Positions 12,818 through 13,742 of a stretch of 13,742 nt of DNA are shown piece after piece (position 1 is the stretch's first letter; the number at the start of each line of letters is the position of its first letter). The notes under the pieces were generated by a model. The model saw only the letters and a list, made by a program, of their open reading frames with translations, was not told the DNA's origin and did not search any database. This DNA comes from Nostoc cf. edaphicum LEGE 07299 (GTDB taxonomy: Bacteria > Cyanobacteriota > Cyanobacteriia > Cyanobacteriales > Nostocaceae). The translations under genes were made by a program, and so were the position numbers. The stretch lies in NCBI RefSeq assembly GCF_015207245.1, contig NZ_JADEXF010000010.1, positions 1 to 13,742 on the forward strand, written 5' to 3'.

Positions 12818-13742
12818 CGGCATTACCTCATATTCCTTGCCATTCATTTTTAATGTAAACGTGGGAGATGATTTTAGATATTTGGTAAAATTGGAACCTA
12901 ACTTTAATTTTTTAATAATTGAATTAGGAGATTCTCCGGTTATTCTCCGTAACTCTGAGCCTAGTTTGGACACAGACACTTGAGTTTGGGGAGACTTTGT
13001 TTGTATATCTTGAAGAATCTTTAATAATAATTTATCTAATGTTTTTTCATTAGGGATTTCCGCAGAATCTTCTTCTTGAATTGATTGTGCAGATAAATTA
13101 TCTATAATAGGGGTAATTTCTTCAATTTCTGGTTGCTTATGATTAGATTTATTAGTGATATTGGATCTTTCTTGAAATAAACTTGCAATAGTTGTTAACC
13201 TGTGTAATCGAGTATTGATTGAGTCTTGTTCGTTTTTAATTAAATCTTGAATTTGCTCAACCACTTTTTCCAAGGATGGAACTTCTGTTGCCATTGCTAA
13301 AGAATAATGAGTTAATTTGCCAGTATTTCGGTTTTCTATATGCAAAGTTTGCCCTTGTCTACGTACCCAATAGACAATTAATCCTTGGTTTTGGAGTTCA
13401 TTGCAAAGGTGAATTAAAATTCCATCGCTAGAACAGACTAATATTTCTTTAACTGTTGGATAAGAGCGTACAATACAAGCACCGAAAGCAATCATTTTTG
13501 CATCAGCACTATCCTTACCTTCTGGTACATGGACAAGTTGATAGCCACGGTTATATAGTTCAATATCTTGCTTTCCAATACTTGGATTTTTCCAGTTAGC
13601 AAATGCCATTTTAAATTTGAGAGGATACTTGCAAACACTAGCTAAAAATAATTCTGAATTAATATCTAATTTTAAGTTCTCTGCATCCAAAAGTAGAAGT
13701 GATATTCCTGTTTCTAATTGATGTTTTGTTTCAGCTTTTGGT
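12803..13742 (-). CDS. NYN-domain protein with C-terminal OST-HTH/LOTUS-like domain, partial
   Basis: The open frame runs off the right edge: upstream of the TTG at 13690 it continues without a stop as LETGISLLL for at least 17 more codons, so that TTG is not the start. About 312 residues are visible. The NYN (PIN-like RNase, LabA/DUF88) domain starts with LLLLDAENL and continues with FANWKN, PEGKDSADAKM and CSSDGILIHL, giving the acidic residues expected for metal-dependent RNA cleavage. A charged, Gln/Asn-rich linker (about 150-215 counted from that TTG) leads to a ~70-residue domain (LDKLLLKILQDIQ, SVSKLGSELRRI, FTKYLKSSPTFTL) resembling OST-HTH/LOTUS, an RNA-binding fold. RNA processing or decay is inferred. 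It is more AT-rich than its neighbours and lies upstream of the SDR gene. Confidence 0.82.
   Translation of the reverse strand, partial: PKAETKHQLETGISLLLLDAENLKLDINSELFLASVCKYPLKFKMAFANWKNPSIGKQDIELYNRGYQLVHVPEGKDSADAKMIAFGACIVRSYPTVKEILVCSSDGILIHLCNELQNQGLIVYWVRRQGQTLHIENRNTGKLTHYSLAMATEVPSLEKVVEQIQDLIKNEQDSINTRLHRLTTIASLFQERSNITNKSNHKQPEIEEITPIIDNLSAQSIQEEDSAEIPNEKTLDKLLLKILQDIQTKSPQTQVSVSKLGSELRRITGESPNSIIKKLKLGSNFTKYLKSSPTFTLKMNGKEYEVMPLFSE

Noticed and set aside
13688..13690. TTG as start of the NYN gene
   Set aside because: It falls inside the conserved LLLLDAEN strand and the frame continues upstream to the window edge, so the codon is an internal Leu.

Overview
The window looks like chromosomal DNA of a filamentous, Nostoc/Anabaena-type cyanobacterium. 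The palindrome GCGATCGC (HIP1) occurs about eleven times (for example at 3051, 4899 and 11150), and the gene set fits: a cyanobacterial hemL, a fused hisIE, a DUF2811 small protein, a CPP1-like membrane J-like protein and 4-hydroxyphenylpyruvate dioxygenase. AT-rich spacers with many short dyads and heptanucleotide repeats also fit that group. The genus is inferred, not proven.

Layout from left to right. Positions 1-416 are a gene-free leader with a strong double palindrome. A secreted fasciclin (FAS1) protein follows on + (417-1241) and ends in an intrinsic terminator. It converges on hemL (-, 1505-2803, TTG start). hemL diverges from hisIE (+, 3034-3684) across a spacer with several dyads. 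Next, on -, come an APH-fold kinase (3799-4692) and, upstream of it, an MFS transporter (4856-6151). The spacer at 6152-6622 has three helically phased DnaA-box-like sites. It is followed by the small DUF2811 gene (+, 6623-6877), whose Shine-Dalgarno lies in a hairpin. The gene-poor stretch 6878-7484 holds a terminator and two strong hairpins that may belong to an unannotated RNA. An orphan OmpR-type response regulator (-, 7485-8210) diverges from the CPP1-like gene (+, 8854-9480) across about 640 bp without genes.

From 9616 to the right edge five genes lie on -. In order of transcription these are a NYN-domain protein cut by the window edge, an SDR oxidoreductase, hppD, a GNAT acetyltransferase overlapping hppD by 4 bp (ATGA), and a HAD phosphatase. 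hppD feeds homogentisate to tocopherol synthesis, hemL makes 5-aminolevulinate for chlorophyll and haem, and CPP1 proteins are linked to protochlorophyllide oxidoreductase. The housekeeping content therefore leans towards photosynthetic metabolism, but the genes sit in separate transcription units and I see no single pathway operon.

I found no complete new multi-gene system. The best leads are the heptanucleotide-repeat block inside hppD, the truncated NYN plus OST-HTH/LOTUS-like protein, the phased DnaA-box cluster, the structured RNA candidate at 7027-7140, and the triple 10-bp-phased TTTACAT repeat before the SDR gene. No tRNA, rRNA, CRISPR array, transposase or insertion sequence was recognised.
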